DNA of 64,000 nt, from contig JAHREW010000016.1 of assembly GCA_020883125.1 (NCBI GenBank), forward strand, positions 57,321 through 121,320, read 5' to 3'. This DNA comes from Microcoleus sp. CAWBG506. Its GTDB lineage: Bacteria > Cyanobacteriota > Cyanobacteriia > Cyanobacteriales > Microcoleaceae. The notes under the pieces were generated by a model, which searched no databases, was not told the DNA's origin, and worked only from the letters and a program-made list of their open reading frames with translations. The position numbers and the translations under genes are program-made. Below, piece by piece: positions 1 through 7,613 of the stretch; the stretch's first letter is position 1; the number at the start of each line of letters is the position of its first letter.

Positions 1-183
1 TTAAGTCTCGCTTTTGGGTTTTTCTGGCCCAGAGGGTACTTCTCCCCTTTGTTGGGCTTCCAATAAAGCTGTTTCCACGAGAAAGGCTATCAGGTTAGCT
101 GTGGATCTGCCTTGTTTGTCAGCCCATCGATCTAAAGCTTCATATACGTAATCAGGAAATGTGACGTGAACGCGCTTGCTCAA
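1..183 (-). CDS. CopG-like ribbon-helix-helix protein
   Basis: This is a complete 60-residue protein whose stop codon occupies the first three bases of the window. The N-terminal strand (RVHVTFPDYVYEALDRWA) followed by a second helix ending in a Leu-rich turn (STANLIAFLVETALLEA) is the ribbon-helix-helix pattern of CopG/Arc-type DNA-binding proteins, which dimerise and bind operators, often as antitoxins. The C-terminal tail is short, charged and Pro-rich. Any partner gene would lie downstream, outside the window, so whether it is an antitoxin or an orphan regulator cannot be decided here. It fits the adjacent island of toxin-antitoxin genes. Confidence 0.75.
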   Translation of the reverse strand: MSKRVHVTFPDYVYEALDRWADKQGRSTANLIAFLVETALLEAQQRGEVPSGPEKPKSET

Positions 184-377
184 TGTAAAAGTTGGTTGGT
201 TGACTAACGCTTTTAATGGTACAAGCTTAGGCTCCCGATCGTGTTGTTACTCTGTTCTTAAAACTGAATTGACACAAATTTGGGCTTATTATGTTACAAT
301 TCCTCTAATCCGATTTCGGATCAGTCAAAAGCCAGTCCGACGCTTCCGAGGGATCAGGACTGGCTATGGCTCCCATT

Positions 378-505
378 TATAGCAACCGCCAGGGTGGTTA
401 AGTCGTGGGGTGGGGGCGGGTTTATAGAATTTGTCTATACCGATGAAAGATATCGGTGAACCCGCCCCTACAAAATCTGCCCTAATCGCCTTGGCAGTTG
501 CTATA
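378..505. repeat. MITE-like element with ~17-bp terminal inverted repeats
   Basis: The left end TATAGCAACCGCCAGGG (378-394) is mirrored by CCTTGGCAGTTGCTATA (489-505), with two mismatches. Inside it, GGGGCGGGTT (413-422) faces AACCCGCCCC (459-468), an inner hairpin of a family seen again near 4068 and 4237. A solo copy of the outer end occurs at 14146-14162. No coding potential is visible. The rest of 184-377 shows nothing I can name. Confidence 0.6.
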
Positions 506-524
506 CAAAGGAGATACATCTATT

Positions 525-677
525 ATGCGGTATGAAAAGCTTCTCAAATCGTGGATTGTGGTTCGTTTGCTTCCGAATCTGCAAAGGGTCGTTGTGGGTC
601 GGTTTCGGAGTTGGTCTGATGCAGATGGTCATTTGCGAGTTCTCAAACAACTGCTTCCGGCTGCGAGATTGACTTGA
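525..677 (+). CDS. Small conserved-looking cyanobacterial protein, 50 aa
   Basis: An ATG at 525 is preceded by a good Shine-Dalgarno AAGGAG at 508-513 (11-nt spacing) and opens a 50-codon frame ending in TGA at 675. The product starts MRYEKLLKSWIVVRLLPNLQ and continues with a basic RFRSWSDADGHLRVLKQLLP segment. It resembles short hypothetical proteins I recall from filamentous cyanobacteria, but no function is known to me. It is too short for usual ORF cut-offs. The strong ribosome binding site, clean codons and the hairpin just downstream (718-749) support a real gene. A longer minus-strand frame over the same bases has no such start signal and is treated as a shadow. Confidence 0.6.
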   Translation: MRYEKLLKSWIVVRLLPNLQRVVVGRFRSWSDADGHLRVLKQLLPAARLT

Positions 678-708
678 GTTTTCGATCCGATCGACTAATT
701 TTGATTGC

Positions 709-749
709 GACTGTCTGAAAGTGCGCGCGAGCTTCGCCACGCGCACTTT
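709..749 (+). terminator. Hairpin terminator-like repeat
   Basis: AAAGTGCGCG (718-727) pairs perfectly with CGCGCACTTT (740-749), followed by a short T run. It is introduced by GACTGTCTGAAAGTGCG (709-725), which recurs identically at 1434-1450, on the far side of the Uma2 gene. Confidence 0.55.
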
Positions 750-800
750 TAGGCAATGCTAAACTGGACGCAAGATATGAATTAAGTTGGGTAAAAAACC

Positions 801-1433
801 GTGACAGCTACTCTACAAGTAACAGAACAACCAACATCACAGCGCTACTTTACTCCAGAAGAATATCTAACTCTGGAAGAAGCAGCAGAAGACAAAAGCG
901 AATATCTCGACGGAGAAATTATTCCTATGACAGGCGGATCTACCAATCACAATCACATTTCCCTGAATATGAGTATAGCATTACGTCTAGCTCTGAAGGG
1001 ACTTGATTATAATGTTTTCATGGGTGACGTGCGCCTGTGGATGCCGAAAAAGCGATTTTATACTTATCCCGATGTGATGGTAATTGCAGGTAAACCTGAG
1101 TATTACAACAATCGCAAAGATACGGTAATAAATCCTCAAGTGATTGTGGAAGTTTTATCGAAATCTACAAAAAATTACGATCGCAACGATAAGTTTCAGT
1201 TTTATCAAACGCTGCCGACCTTTCAAGAGTATATTCTAATTGACCAATCGCGAGTTTATGTGGAGCAGTATTGCAAGTTGGCAAACAAGCGATGGTCGTA
1301 CACTCAGTACGATGAGGAAGATGCAGCGCTAGTTTTTAATTTCTTTCAAGTTGAAGTGCCGCTGGCAGATATGTATGAGAAGGTGGATTTTGAGGCGGAA
1401 AATGAGCCTGAAGAGAGTGCGGCGGCAGAATAA
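801..1433 (+). CDS. Uma2 family endonuclease-like protein (DUF820)
   Basis: This 210-residue protein starts at a GTG and belongs to the Uma2/DUF820 family, which is hugely expanded in cyanobacteria and has a PD-(D/E)XK restriction-endonuclease-like fold. Family marks are the N-terminal FTPEEYLTLEEAAEDKSEYLDGEII, the G-x-T-x-x-H segment (GGSTNHNHISLNM), the YPDVMVIAG strand with the central Asp, and the PQVIVEVLSKSTKNYDRNDKF strand with catalytic Glu and Lys-type residues. The biological role of the family is unsettled; it travels as single-gene cassettes. It is flanked by two copies of the same hairpin-forming repeat (709-749 and 1434-1460). Confidence 0.85.
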   Translation: MTATLQVTEQPTSQRYFTPEEYLTLEEAAEDKSEYLDGEIIPMTGGSTNHNHISLNMSIALRLALKGLDYNVFMGDVRLWMPKKRFYTYPDVMVIAGKPEYYNNRKDTVINPQVIVEVLSKSTKNYDRNDKFQFYQTLPTFQEYILIDQSRVYVEQYCKLANKRWSYTQYDEEDAALVFNFFQVEVPLADMYEKVDFEAENEPEESAAAE

Positions 1434-1460
1434 GACTGTCTGAAAGTGCGATCGCACTTT
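1434..1460 (+). terminator. Palindromic terminator-like hairpin containing HIP1
   Basis: AAAGTGCGATCGCACTTT (1443-1460) is an 18-bp perfect palindrome centred on the HIP1 octamer, placed 10 bp after the Uma2 stop. GACTGTCTGAAAGTGCG just before it duplicates 709-725. Confidence 0.5.
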
Positions 1461-1543
1461 TCAGCTTAGAGTTCAGTTGTGGTGGGTTGTCAATCGCCGA
1501 TATGATAGCAATTTTTATAAATGTTAATTGCTTTCATCAACCT

Positions 1544-1870
1544 CTATAGCAATATCACAGTTTCAGCAAATTGATTTTCGCTATTACGATGGCGAAGATG
1601 TAAAGTAATTTCTGTATCGAGTCGCTTGAGAAAAATCAGTAGTTTGCCCTCACTGAACAGTTGAAACTCTCCGTTCATTAAATTAGATACTTCTGGCTGT
1701 GGAATGCCAAGAATTTGACTAATTTCGTGCTGTTTTAAGTTGCGTTGTTTCAGGATACGGATTACTTGAATTCCTATTTTTCCCCGCGTAAAAAGTTCGT
1801 CTGCATCCTCCAGTCCGAGGTCAGAAAATACATTGCCGCTGCTTTCTTCAAAAATGGGTTCTTCTGTCAT
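1544..1870 (-). CDS. HigA-like antitoxin, helix-turn-helix (XRE/Cro) protein
   Basis: This 108-residue protein has a central helix-turn-helix: RGKIGIQVIRILKQRNLKQ, then HEISQILGIPQPEVSNLMNG, typical of XRE-family antitoxins that repress their own operon and bind the toxin. Its start codon overlaps the end of the preceding toxin-like gene by four bases, so the two are co-transcribed with the toxin gene first, the order typical of HigBA. The C-terminal region (LDTEITLHLRHR) is a conserved tail in this family. I infer that it neutralises the adjacent RelE-fold protein. Confidence 0.85.
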   Translation of the reverse strand: MTEEPIFEESSGNVFSDLGLEDADELFTRGKIGIQVIRILKQRNLKQHEISQILGIPQPEVSNLMNGEFQLFSEGKLLIFLKRLDTEITLHLRHRNSENQFAETVILL

Positions 1871-2241
1871 AGTTGTTGCTCCCTTGCCACTGCGTCTTTA
1901 TAGCGTTGTTTAATCAGGTCAATATCAGCTTGTGGGGTTTTAATCCCCTGCTTTGATTTCTTCTGAAAAGCGTGCAGGATATAGACTTTTTCCCCAATTT
2001 TTACAGCGTAAACTGCCCTGTAAGTATCAGTATCGTAGCGTTTTACGATTTCATATACACCGCTGCCCACCACTTTAAAAGGCTTGGCTTGTAAAGGTGT
2101 TTCCCCTGCTTGCACCAGTTGCAGCGCATAACCTACTGCTTTTTGTACCTCTGGGGGAAACTCGCGGATATTTCTGCGAGAGTCTCCCATCCAAACAAGA
2201 GGTCGTAAAACAATCTCTATAATGTCCTCACTATCACTCAT
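1867..2241 (-). CDS. HigB/Gp49-like toxin (RelE superfamily)
   Basis: This 124-residue protein of the phage-derived Gp49-like/HigB family (PF05973) has the hallmarks PLVWMGDSRRNIREFPPEV, the KPFKVVGSGVYEIVKRYDTDTYRAVYAVKIG core and the C-terminal YILHAFQKKSKQGIKTPQADI motif. Members are ribosome-dependent mRNA interferases that inhibit translation when free of antitoxin. The gene precedes and overlaps the HTH antitoxin gene. Length and motifs are complete, so the pair appears intact. Confidence 0.85.
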   Translation of the reverse strand: MSDSEDIIEIVLRPLVWMGDSRRNIREFPPEVQKAVGYALQLVQAGETPLQAKPFKVVGSGVYEIVKRYDTDTYRAVYAVKIGEKVYILHAFQKKSKQGIKTPQADIDLIKQRYKDAVAREQQL

Positions 2242-2402
2242 TTTATATGAAAATTCCTATAAAAACAAGTCAGACAATAATAGCATGAAATTTCGAGATT
2301 TTTTACTCCGGCGTTCATATTATTCGCTTGTTTGATGATTGCTGTCTTTTGAAATCAAGCTAAAAGCATTGATAAATTTCGTTTTTACCTGAGTCTAATT
2401 TT

Positions 2403-2512
2403 AGGTAGGCGATCGTTCTTGGCTTGAAAAGGGCGATCGCACTTATCTCGTGTTAAACTGAATCTAGCGGTCGTGTTAAGCAAGGAAAAAATAGCCGTCA
2501 TGCCTATCCAAG
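2403..2512 (+). promoter_or_regulatory. Duplicated leader, copy 1 (upstream of antitoxin gene)
   Basis: About 110 bp here, from AGGTAGGCGATCG through GAAAAGGGCGATCGC, TGTTAAACT, a TAGCG(G/A)TCG block and AAAAAATAGCCGT to ATGCCTAT, align with 3639-3750 at most positions. The block includes the ribosome-binding purines and the start codon of the antitoxin gene. A fragment of the first part recurs at 4577-4606. Confidence 0.6.
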
Positions 2513-2793
2513 AACAAATTTTTGACAAACTGAAAAATTTCTCTGAAATCGAACTGCAAGAAATCCTCAACTTTGCTGATTTTCTGTTATGGCAGCGGAA
2601 ACAGCAGGAAGTAGCTTCGCAGCCCGATGAAACTGGCAGGAGTCAACCAGCAAATATGGATAAAGAGTGCGAGGTTCATTATGTTGGTGGAGTCTTAGTC
2701 GTCAAAGCATCATCAATAAAAACTGAAGAAGTCATTAATTGGGATACAATTATTTCCGATATGCGCCAAGAAAGAATCGGGAAGTTTATCTAA
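2500..2793 (+). CDS. Orphan antitoxin-like protein (DUF2281-type N-terminus)
   Basis: I place the start at ATG 2500 rather than the GTG at 2473, because the product then begins MPIQEQIFDKLKNFSEIELQ, the usual opening of small cyanobacterial antitoxins with a helical DUF2281-like N-terminus (NFADFLLWQRK). The C-terminal part VHYVGGVLVVKASS and ISDMRQERIGKFI is likewise typical of antitoxins that normally precede a PIN-domain toxin. No toxin follows: the gene ends convergently, overlapping the acetyltransferase gene by 8 bp. The 97-residue protein is therefore probably an orphan. Its leader is duplicated near 3639. Confidence 0.65.
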   Translation: MPIQEQIFDKLKNFSEIELQEILNFADFLLWQRKQQEVASQPDETGRSQPANMDKECEVHYVGGVLVVKASSIKTEEVINWDTIISDMRQERIGKFI

Positions 2794-3292
2794 ATGCTTC
2801 TAATATCCTCGTCATAGGAATAAAAAGTGCAAGCTCATCGCCCTCTAAGGGAATGAACCCGTATTGCAGATAAAATCCCTTAGCTTGTTCGTTCAATGCG
2901 TCAACTATCACTCCCAATACTCCTATATCTTCCGACAAACGAATCACTCTGTTAAAAGCATCGACTAGCAGTGTCTCACCTAGTCTTCTACCCTGCATTG
3001 ATTGAGTTACCGCCAGTTTGCCGATTCGCATAACTGGAAGGGGGTAACGCGGCAACCCTTTTCTGTAATTTTCAGGCAGTAACTCTAGTTGTAATTCAGC
3101 CATACTTATTGAATAATAGCCTGCTACTTGACCGTCACCGTCTTGAGGAATTGCCACCCAAGTTTTAGCAATGCCTTTTCTTTGATTTTGTCGGGCGTAT
3201 TTTTGGAGATACTGATTTAACTCCGGCACACCGCAGTCAAAATTTTCCCGAATCACCCTGCTATCATCTATAGAGCAAAAAATCCATTCCAT
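2786..3292 (-). CDS. GNAT acetyltransferase toxin, TacT-like
   Basis: This 168-residue GCN5-type N-acetyltransferase carries the acetyl-CoA binding loop as QSMQGRRLGETLLVDA (R/Q-x-x-G-x-G/A type), preceded by the beta-4 strand VMRIGKLAV and followed by GVIVDALNEQAKGFYLQYGF. This arrangement is characteristic of TacT/AtaT toxins that acetylate the amino group of charged tRNAs and block translation. The gene lies 3 bp downstream of a DUF1778 antitoxin gene in the same operon, which fixes the toxin assignment better than the sequence alone. The protein is full length. Substrate tRNA cannot be predicted. Confidence 0.85.
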   Translation of the reverse strand: MEWIFCSIDDSRVIRENFDCGVPELNQYLQKYARQNQRKGIAKTWVAIPQDGDGQVAGYYSISMAELQLELLPENYRKGLPRYPLPVMRIGKLAVTQSMQGRRLGETLLVDAFNRVIRLSEDIGVLGVIVDALNEQAKGFYLQYGFIPLEGDELALFIPMTRILEAFR

Positions 3293-3295
3293 TAT

Positions 3296-3586
3296 TTATT
3301 TGCACTCGTATTCTTGCCGATACCTTTCAATCGCCGTTTTCAGCTTAGAGTTAAGTTCTGGTGGGTTTTCAATCGCTGAGGTAACAATTTCCCAATTTGG
3401 TTCGGAAAGAACGATCTGTTCTGGTTTAAGTGGCATTTCTTGGGCTAGATTTAGAGCAACTTCGAGCAGATATTCGCTCAGACTAAGACCCCACAGGGTA
3501 GCTGCTTTTTCTAACAGTTCTTTTTGTTCCTGATTGATAGTTATCTCAAGGGTGCTTGTTTGGGGAGTTTGTGTAGGGGTTGACAT
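3296..3586 (-). CDS. DUF1778 antitoxin, TacA-like
   Basis: This is a 96-residue ribbon-helix-helix protein of the DUF1778/TacA type. The N-terminal TSTLEITINQEQKELLEKAA is the DNA-binding strand and first helix, LWGLSLSEYLLEVALNLA the second helix, and the C-terminal VLSEPNWEIVTSAIENPP is the toxin-neutralising segment that wraps the acetyltransferase. It precedes the acetyltransferase gene by 3 bp, the usual antitoxin-first order for TacAT. It is expected to repress its own promoter upstream of 3586. Confidence 0.87.
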   Translation of the reverse strand: MSTPTQTPQTSTLEITINQEQKELLEKAATLWGLSLSEYLLEVALNLAQEMPLKPEQIVLSEPNWEIVTSAIENPPELNSKLKTAIERYRQEYECK

Positions 3587-3638
3587 ATTTTTTCACTGAG
3601 AGCAAGGTTGGCTCATTTGAATATTATAGCAATTTTTC

Positions 3639-3750
3639 AGGTGGGCGATCGCACTTGCTTGGAAAAGGGCGATCGTTACGACAAGAGTGTTAAACTCAAT
3701 GTAGCGATCGGATCAACAAGAAAAAAATAGCCGTGATGCCTATACAATAA
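3639..3750 (+). pseudogene. Duplicated leader copy 2 with aborted antitoxin start
   Basis: This aligns with 2403-2512 and keeps the AAAAAATAGCCGT-ATGCCTAT block. Here the frame at ATG 3736 reads only Met-Pro-Ile-Gln before TAA (3748-3750), where copy 1 continues into a full antitoxin. I read it as the vestige of a second antitoxin gene, whose leader now sits 50 bp upstream of the DUF433 gene and may drive it. Confidence 0.6.
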
Positions 3751-3798
3751 AAAAATGTTGCTCAAATGAATAAATAATTAATATATAATTGAAAAGAC

Positions 3799-4068
3799 AT
3801 GACTCAAAATAATTTACTGTCTCGCATTTCAATCGACTCGAATATCTGCTTTGGCAAACCCTGTATTCGCGGCCATCGCATCTGGGTTTCTCTGATTCTT
3901 GATTTTCTTGCTAGCGGCATGACTTTGGAAGAATTGCTTGAGGAATATCCGGGAATTGAACGAGAAGACGTTTTGGCTTGTATTGCTTATGGGGCTGAGT
4001 TGGCAAGAGATTGTTATGTCGAAATTCCTGTGGGTGAAAAAAAGGTAGTTTTAAACGTTGACTTGTAG
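3799..4068 (+). CDS. DUF433 domain antitoxin
   Basis: This 89-residue protein has the DUF433 signature: ISIDSNICFGKPCIRGHRI near the N-terminus, then a helix-turn-helix-like SLILDFLASGMTLEELLEEYPGIEREDVLACIAYGAELA. Such proteins are antitoxins that usually partner a DUF5615 PIN-like toxin. No such toxin follows. The last codons run directly into a hairpin repeat, and the TAG stop (4066-4068) abuts the repeat's GGGGCGGGTT arm, so the native C-terminus may have been altered. The partner gene is missing, apart from the unrelated-looking PIN remnant at 4384. Confidence 0.85.
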   Translation: MTQNNLLSRISIDSNICFGKPCIRGHRIWVSLILDFLASGMTLEELLEEYPGIEREDVLACIAYGAELARDCYVEIPVGEKKVVLNVDL

Positions 4069-4123
4069 GGGCGGGTTCACAAACCATCTCTGACAAAAAC
4101 TAACAATCTCAAAAACCCGCCCC
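4068..4123. repeat. Hairpin repeat family A
   Basis: GGGGCGGGTT (4068-4077) faces AACCCGCCCC (4114-4123), perfect 10-bp arms. The same arms occur at 413-468 and, one base shorter, at 4237-4290. Confidence 0.6.
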
Positions 4124-4151
4124 ATCCCCATGCTAAATACAAAAAAACAAT

Positions 4152-4213
4152 GGGTGCGTAGCGATCGACAATCTCGAAACTAAATCGCAAATCTCACAGA
4201 TACGCAGCCTACC
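4152..4213. repeat. Hairpin repeat family B, degenerate copy
   Basis: This shares the core GCGATCGACAATCTCGAAAC and following bases with 4320-4383, but its ends (GGGTGCGTAGCG and ATACGCAGCCTACC) have diverged so that the arms pair imperfectly. Confidence 0.55.
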
Positions 4214-4236
4214 GGATGAGATTTATCGTTGGGTGA

Positions 4237-4290
4237 GGGCGGGTTTTCAATATTGTTTATTTTTGGCGCAGATGGTTGGTGAACCCGCCC
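4237..4290. repeat. Hairpin repeat family A, third copy
   Basis: GGGCGGGTT (4237-4245) faces AACCCGCCC (4282-4290), followed by CTACAAT as in the copy near 459. Confidence 0.55.
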
Positions 4291-4319
4291 CTACAATATC
4301 TAAAAATATTACAGATATT

Positions 4320-4383
4320 GTAGGGTGCGTCGCGATCGACAATCTCGAAACTAAATCGCAAATCTCGCAGCGACGCACCCTAC
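4320..4383. repeat. Hairpin repeat family B with perfect 14-bp terminal inverted repeats
   Basis: GTAGGGTGCGTCGC (4320-4333) and GCGACGCACCCTAC (4370-4383) are exact reverse complements bounding a 64-bp element. Its right edge coincides with the first recognisable codon of the PIN-domain remnant, marking a precise junction. Confidence 0.65.
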
Positions 4384-4578
4384 CAGATTACTGCTGAGGA
4401 TTACCAAGCAACCGTAAGCAAAATGGTAAGTTTAAACCTGCCAGCGGGAGGGATTTATGATGGGTTAATTGCTCAAGCTGTACTGAAAGCAGGTGTGGAT
4501 GTGTTGTTGACTCTTAACCCTAATAACTTTACGCGATTGGGTGAAGATGTAAGGCTGTTAGTGCAACTGCCAGTTTAA
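4384..4578 (+). pseudogene. PIN-domain toxin (VapC-like), C-terminal remnant
   Basis: The frame from 4384 to the TAA at 4576 encodes 64 residues with the C-terminal half of a PIN-domain ribonuclease: SLNLPAGGIYDGLIAQAVLK contains the acidic Asp of the third PIN motif, and DVLLTLNPNNFTRLGEDV is the conserved following strand. The N-terminal half, with the first catalytic Asp, is absent; immediately upstream lies the 64-bp hairpin element. There is no start codon context, so this is a toxin gene fragment. It may be what remains of the partner of an antitoxin such as the one at 2500. Confidence 0.75.
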
Positions 4579-4606
4579 GGCGATCGCACTTGGTTTGAAA
4601 AGGGCG
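4577..4606 (+). repeat. Third fragment of the duplicated leader
   Basis: GGCGATCGCACTTG followed by GTTTGAAAAGGGCG matches the first segment of the leaders at 2403 and 3639. It begins at the stop codon of the PIN remnant. Confidence 0.45.
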
Positions 4607-4689
4607 CTCTCTTCTCTACAGGTGGTGCTGCATAAATTTGGGAATTGATGCTACAATTTCAATAACAAATCCTCAGTCAAAATTATTGT

Positions 4690-5340
4690 ATGAATCACTT
4701 AGAAACATTACAACTTTTTAACGAAAAAGCCGAAACTTTAAACCAGTATAAAAGGTTTATGGCATCACTTCCTGGAAGAAAAATTGAATTTAAACACAGC
4801 CCTGAAACATTGGGAAAAAGTCAAGTTACAGTTGAAGGACCAGATTATGAATCGATTGCTGCTTGTGTTTTAACAATAAGATTTTTTTATCAAGACAACG
4901 AAGCTGTATCCTTTCGTAATATGAAAGCTGTTTACGATGAGTTAGCCACCTCTCAAGAAAACAAGAATGACTTTAACCAAATTAGAAATGAGTTGAACAA
5001 CTATCTTGATAGTGACTCACCTTTTGTAAAGCCAGCTACCAACGCTAACCCAGAATGGATACTTGCTAGTGACATGAATGAAACGTTTACAGAACTCTTC
5101 AATGTTTCTCTTGATTCTGGTAATAAATTAACTAAGAGGGAAATATTAGAGTGGTTTCTATATGGTGAATACGCCCACGCTAATAAAGACAAAAAAGAAA
5201 AGTTAAAGCAGCTTTTATCAAGTTCTGTAAGTGCTGTTTTTGCAAACTACATATTTACGGGAATCTTAATTCAAATTATGAGATGTATTTTTGCTGTTGC
5301 AGCAATTAACCAAGATGTGATTAGTGAAATGGAAGGATGA
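4690..5340 (+). CDS. Unrecognised 216-residue protein
   Basis: I do not recognise this family. The protein is mostly helical and charged (NHLETLQLFNEKAETLNQYK at the start) with a conserved-looking ESIAACVLTIRFFYQDNEAVSF segment and a hydrophobic C-terminal stretch (AVFANYIFTGILIQIMRCIFAVAA) that could be a buried or membrane-associated helix. Its base composition is visibly more AT-rich than neighbouring core genes, and it sits at the end of the toxin-antitoxin island, consistent with recent transfer. It is a single gene with no obvious partner. A role in defence or growth control is possible from context only. Confidence 0.6.
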   Translation: MNHLETLQLFNEKAETLNQYKRFMASLPGRKIEFKHSPETLGKSQVTVEGPDYESIAACVLTIRFFYQDNEAVSFRNMKAVYDELATSQENKNDFNQIRNELNNYLDSDSPFVKPATNANPEWILASDMNETFTELFNVSLDSGNKLTKREILEWFLYGEYAHANKDKKEKLKQLLSSSVSAVFANYIFTGILIQIMRCIFAVAAINQDVISEMEG

Positions 5341-5399
5341 GTTTTTTTAGCTAGCAATTAGTGTAAGTAAGGTGGGCAAATGCCCACCCCACCAATCAC

Positions 5400-6926
5400 C
5401 TACGCGCCGACAGATTCCTTGGCCGCGTACAACACCTCAGCATTGATTAGAGCAATACCCCGATCGCGCGCGAACTTCTCAGTATTTCGCTTGACTTTCC
5501 CGCGCACAAAGCCAGGGATTTTATTCAACTCTGCTTGTCCATCCTTTGTCCAATTCATATCAGAATCAGCCGAAATTCCCTTGGTAATTACTTCCTTGGT
5601 ATCGTGGCCGCCGAAGATTTCTAGCAAGTGGTCTTCCATGCCCAAAGTAAAGGAATTGTAGACTAAATCGACGCACTGATTTGTGCCTTCGTAACCCAAA
5701 AATGGCTTGTAGCCGATCGGGAAATTTTGGACGTGAATCGGCGCGGCAATTACGCCGCAGGGAATATCCAAGCGCTTACCGACGTGGCGTTCCATTTGGG
5801 TGCCGAAAATGGCGGAAGGTTCGGCTTTGGCGATCGCATCTCCGATCGCCCCGTGATCGTCGGTAACAATCACTTCATCGCAATACTCGCTTACCTGTTC
5901 CCGGAACCAATCAGCATCGTGTTTGCAGTAGGTTCCTGCCCACACAACGTGGATTCCCATCTCGCGAGCCAAAATCTTCGTCATGGCTGCTGCGTGCGTA
6001 TTATCGCCAAATACGACCGCTTTTTTGCCGGTTAAGTTTTGACAGTCGATCGACCTGGAAAACCAAGCAGCCTGAGACACAAATCTTGTTTGTTGGTCGA
6101 TGAAATTTTCGTAATCAACATCGGCACCTTGTGCATTCAACACTTGCTGAATTTTGCGAATACAACGGGCCGTTTCTACCACACCCATGGGGGTAATATC
6201 CACCATCGGCGTACCGAATTCTGTTTGCAAATACTGTCCGGTCATCATCCCTAATTCGCGATAGGGAACCAGGTTAAACCAGGCCCGCGGCAGTCTTTTT
6301 AAGTTATGAACTGAAGCACCTTCGGGAATAACTTCGTTGACTTCGATGCCCAAATCTGCCATCAAACGCTTCAACTCGGTGCAGTCGTGCTGGTTGTGGA
6401 AACCCAGCGTAGACATCCCGATGATGTTGACAGATGGTTTTTCGCTTTTGGCTTCTACTAAATCGCCTTTTTTGCGGGCTTTGCTGATGTAAAATTTGAC
6501 GATTTGTTCTAAAGTGCGATCGGCTGCTTGGAGTTCGTTTACTCGATAGTGGTTAACATCAGCCAACAACACATCGCCTTTGGCTTCCAATTGAGCTCGC
6601 TCCACGAAGTTTTCTAAGTCTTCTTGCAGAATGCTGGAAGTGCAAGTGGGAGTCAAAACGATTAAATCTGGGTGTTCTTCTCTGTCTTTACGGGTGATAT
6701 TGTCCACCACTCGTTCCTGGGAACCGCGGGCGAGTACGTGTCTGTCAACGACGCTGGTGGTGACTGGGGTGAAGTCCCGTTCTCTTTCCAGCATGGAACG
6801 CATGACATTGAAGTAATCGTCTCCTATGGGTGCGTGCATGATTGCATGGACGTTTTTGAAGGAACTAGCAACGCGCAGGGTGCCAATGTGGGCTGGGCCT
6901 GCGTACATCCAATAAGCCAATTTCAT
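5400..6926 (-). CDS. chlB: Light-independent protochlorophyllide reductase subunit B
   Basis: This 508-residue ChlB subunit of dark-operative protochlorophyllide oxidoreductase has the family's usual length. With ChlN it forms the catalytic heterotetramer that accepts electrons from ChlL and reduces ring D of protochlorophyllide, allowing chlorophyll synthesis in darkness. The nitrogenase-like N-terminus [20 protein letters not shown] is intact, and Asp36 (in PIGDDYFN), the unusual aspartate ligand of the NB 4Fe-4S cluster, is present. C-terminal conserved segments such as [20 protein letters not shown] are complete. ChlL and ChlN genes are not in this window, so chlB stands alone here. Confidence 0.97.
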   Translation of the reverse strand: MKLAYWMYAGPAHIGTLRVASSFKNVHAIMHAPIGDDYFNVMRSMLERERDFTPVTTSVVDRHVLARGSQERVVDNITRKDREEHPDLIVLTPTCTSSILQEDLENFVERAQLEAKGDVLLADVNHYRVNELQAADRTLEQIVKFYISKARKKGDLVEAKSEKPSVNIIGMSTLGFHNQHDCTELKRLMADLGIEVNEVIPEGASVHNLKRLPRAWFNLVPYRELGMMTGQYLQTEFGTPMVDITPMGVVETARCIRKIQQVLNAQGADVDYENFIDQQTRFVSQAAWFSRSIDCQNLTGKKAVVFGDNTHAAAMTKILAREMGIHVVWAGTYCKHDADWFREQVSEYCDEVIVTDDHGAIGDAIAKAEPSAIFGTQMERHVGKRLDIPCGVIAAPIHVQNFPIGYKPFLGYEGTNQCVDLVYNSFTLGMEDHLLEIFGGHDTKEVITKGISADSDMNWTKDGQAELNKIPGFVRGKVKRNTEKFARDRGIALINAEVLYAAKESVGA

Positions 6927-7613
6927 AGGTATTTTTCCTGGTGCTGGTTGAGAGTTGCTCGATCGGGCGATTACTGCTAAATTTTAGGGTTGTTTCCTAT
7001 TCTCTCACCGAATGAATCCTTTAGAAATAGTGAGTTTCTCTAGATTTGTTCATTTGGGCGATCGGTCAAACCCTTTTCCTGCTAAGGATTTGACCCTTAA
7101 ATAAAATAACTTTGCTCGGCTTTTGTTGCAATAATTCTTAACCTTTTGTCAATTTTCGTTAACACCTACGCAAATTCAATTCCTACCACCTAGATATTAA
7201 ATGCCTACCTGATTCCTCACAGCGAGATATTAATCAATTTGATTGATTGTTTAAAGCAGAGTAGAAATACTATTAATATAGTAAAATACGCATTTATTTG
7301 AAAATTTATTCCATACTGATCCAAAAACTGCAAGTCTTGTGATTAATCATACAAATTCGTGAAGAATCCGGCTGGGGCGGGGAAGTCCCGAATCATTATC
7401 GAGTGAGTATACAGCAATGATTTCATTCTTTAATCTAAAATACTAGGAACTCTCTATGGCTGACTCCTGTGGATGCCAAAATCCCTACGGTGGGAGGCTA
7501 CCAGTAGTGGTTTGCTGTCAAGGCCCACTTTCCCACGCATCCCAAAAAACAGCTCTTGAGTGATAATGGAGAGTAATATTAACTTAGCACACCTAATTTC
7601 AGAGAACCCAACT
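6927..7613. other. Divergent intergenic region between chlB and the multidomain kinase
   Basis: About 690 bp, AT-rich in 7100-7330, should hold the promoters of both divergent genes. I see no convincing small ORF, RNA motif or long repeat. A short inverted-looking patch (GGGGCGGGGAAGTCCCG near 7375) is too weak to call. Confidence 0.4.
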
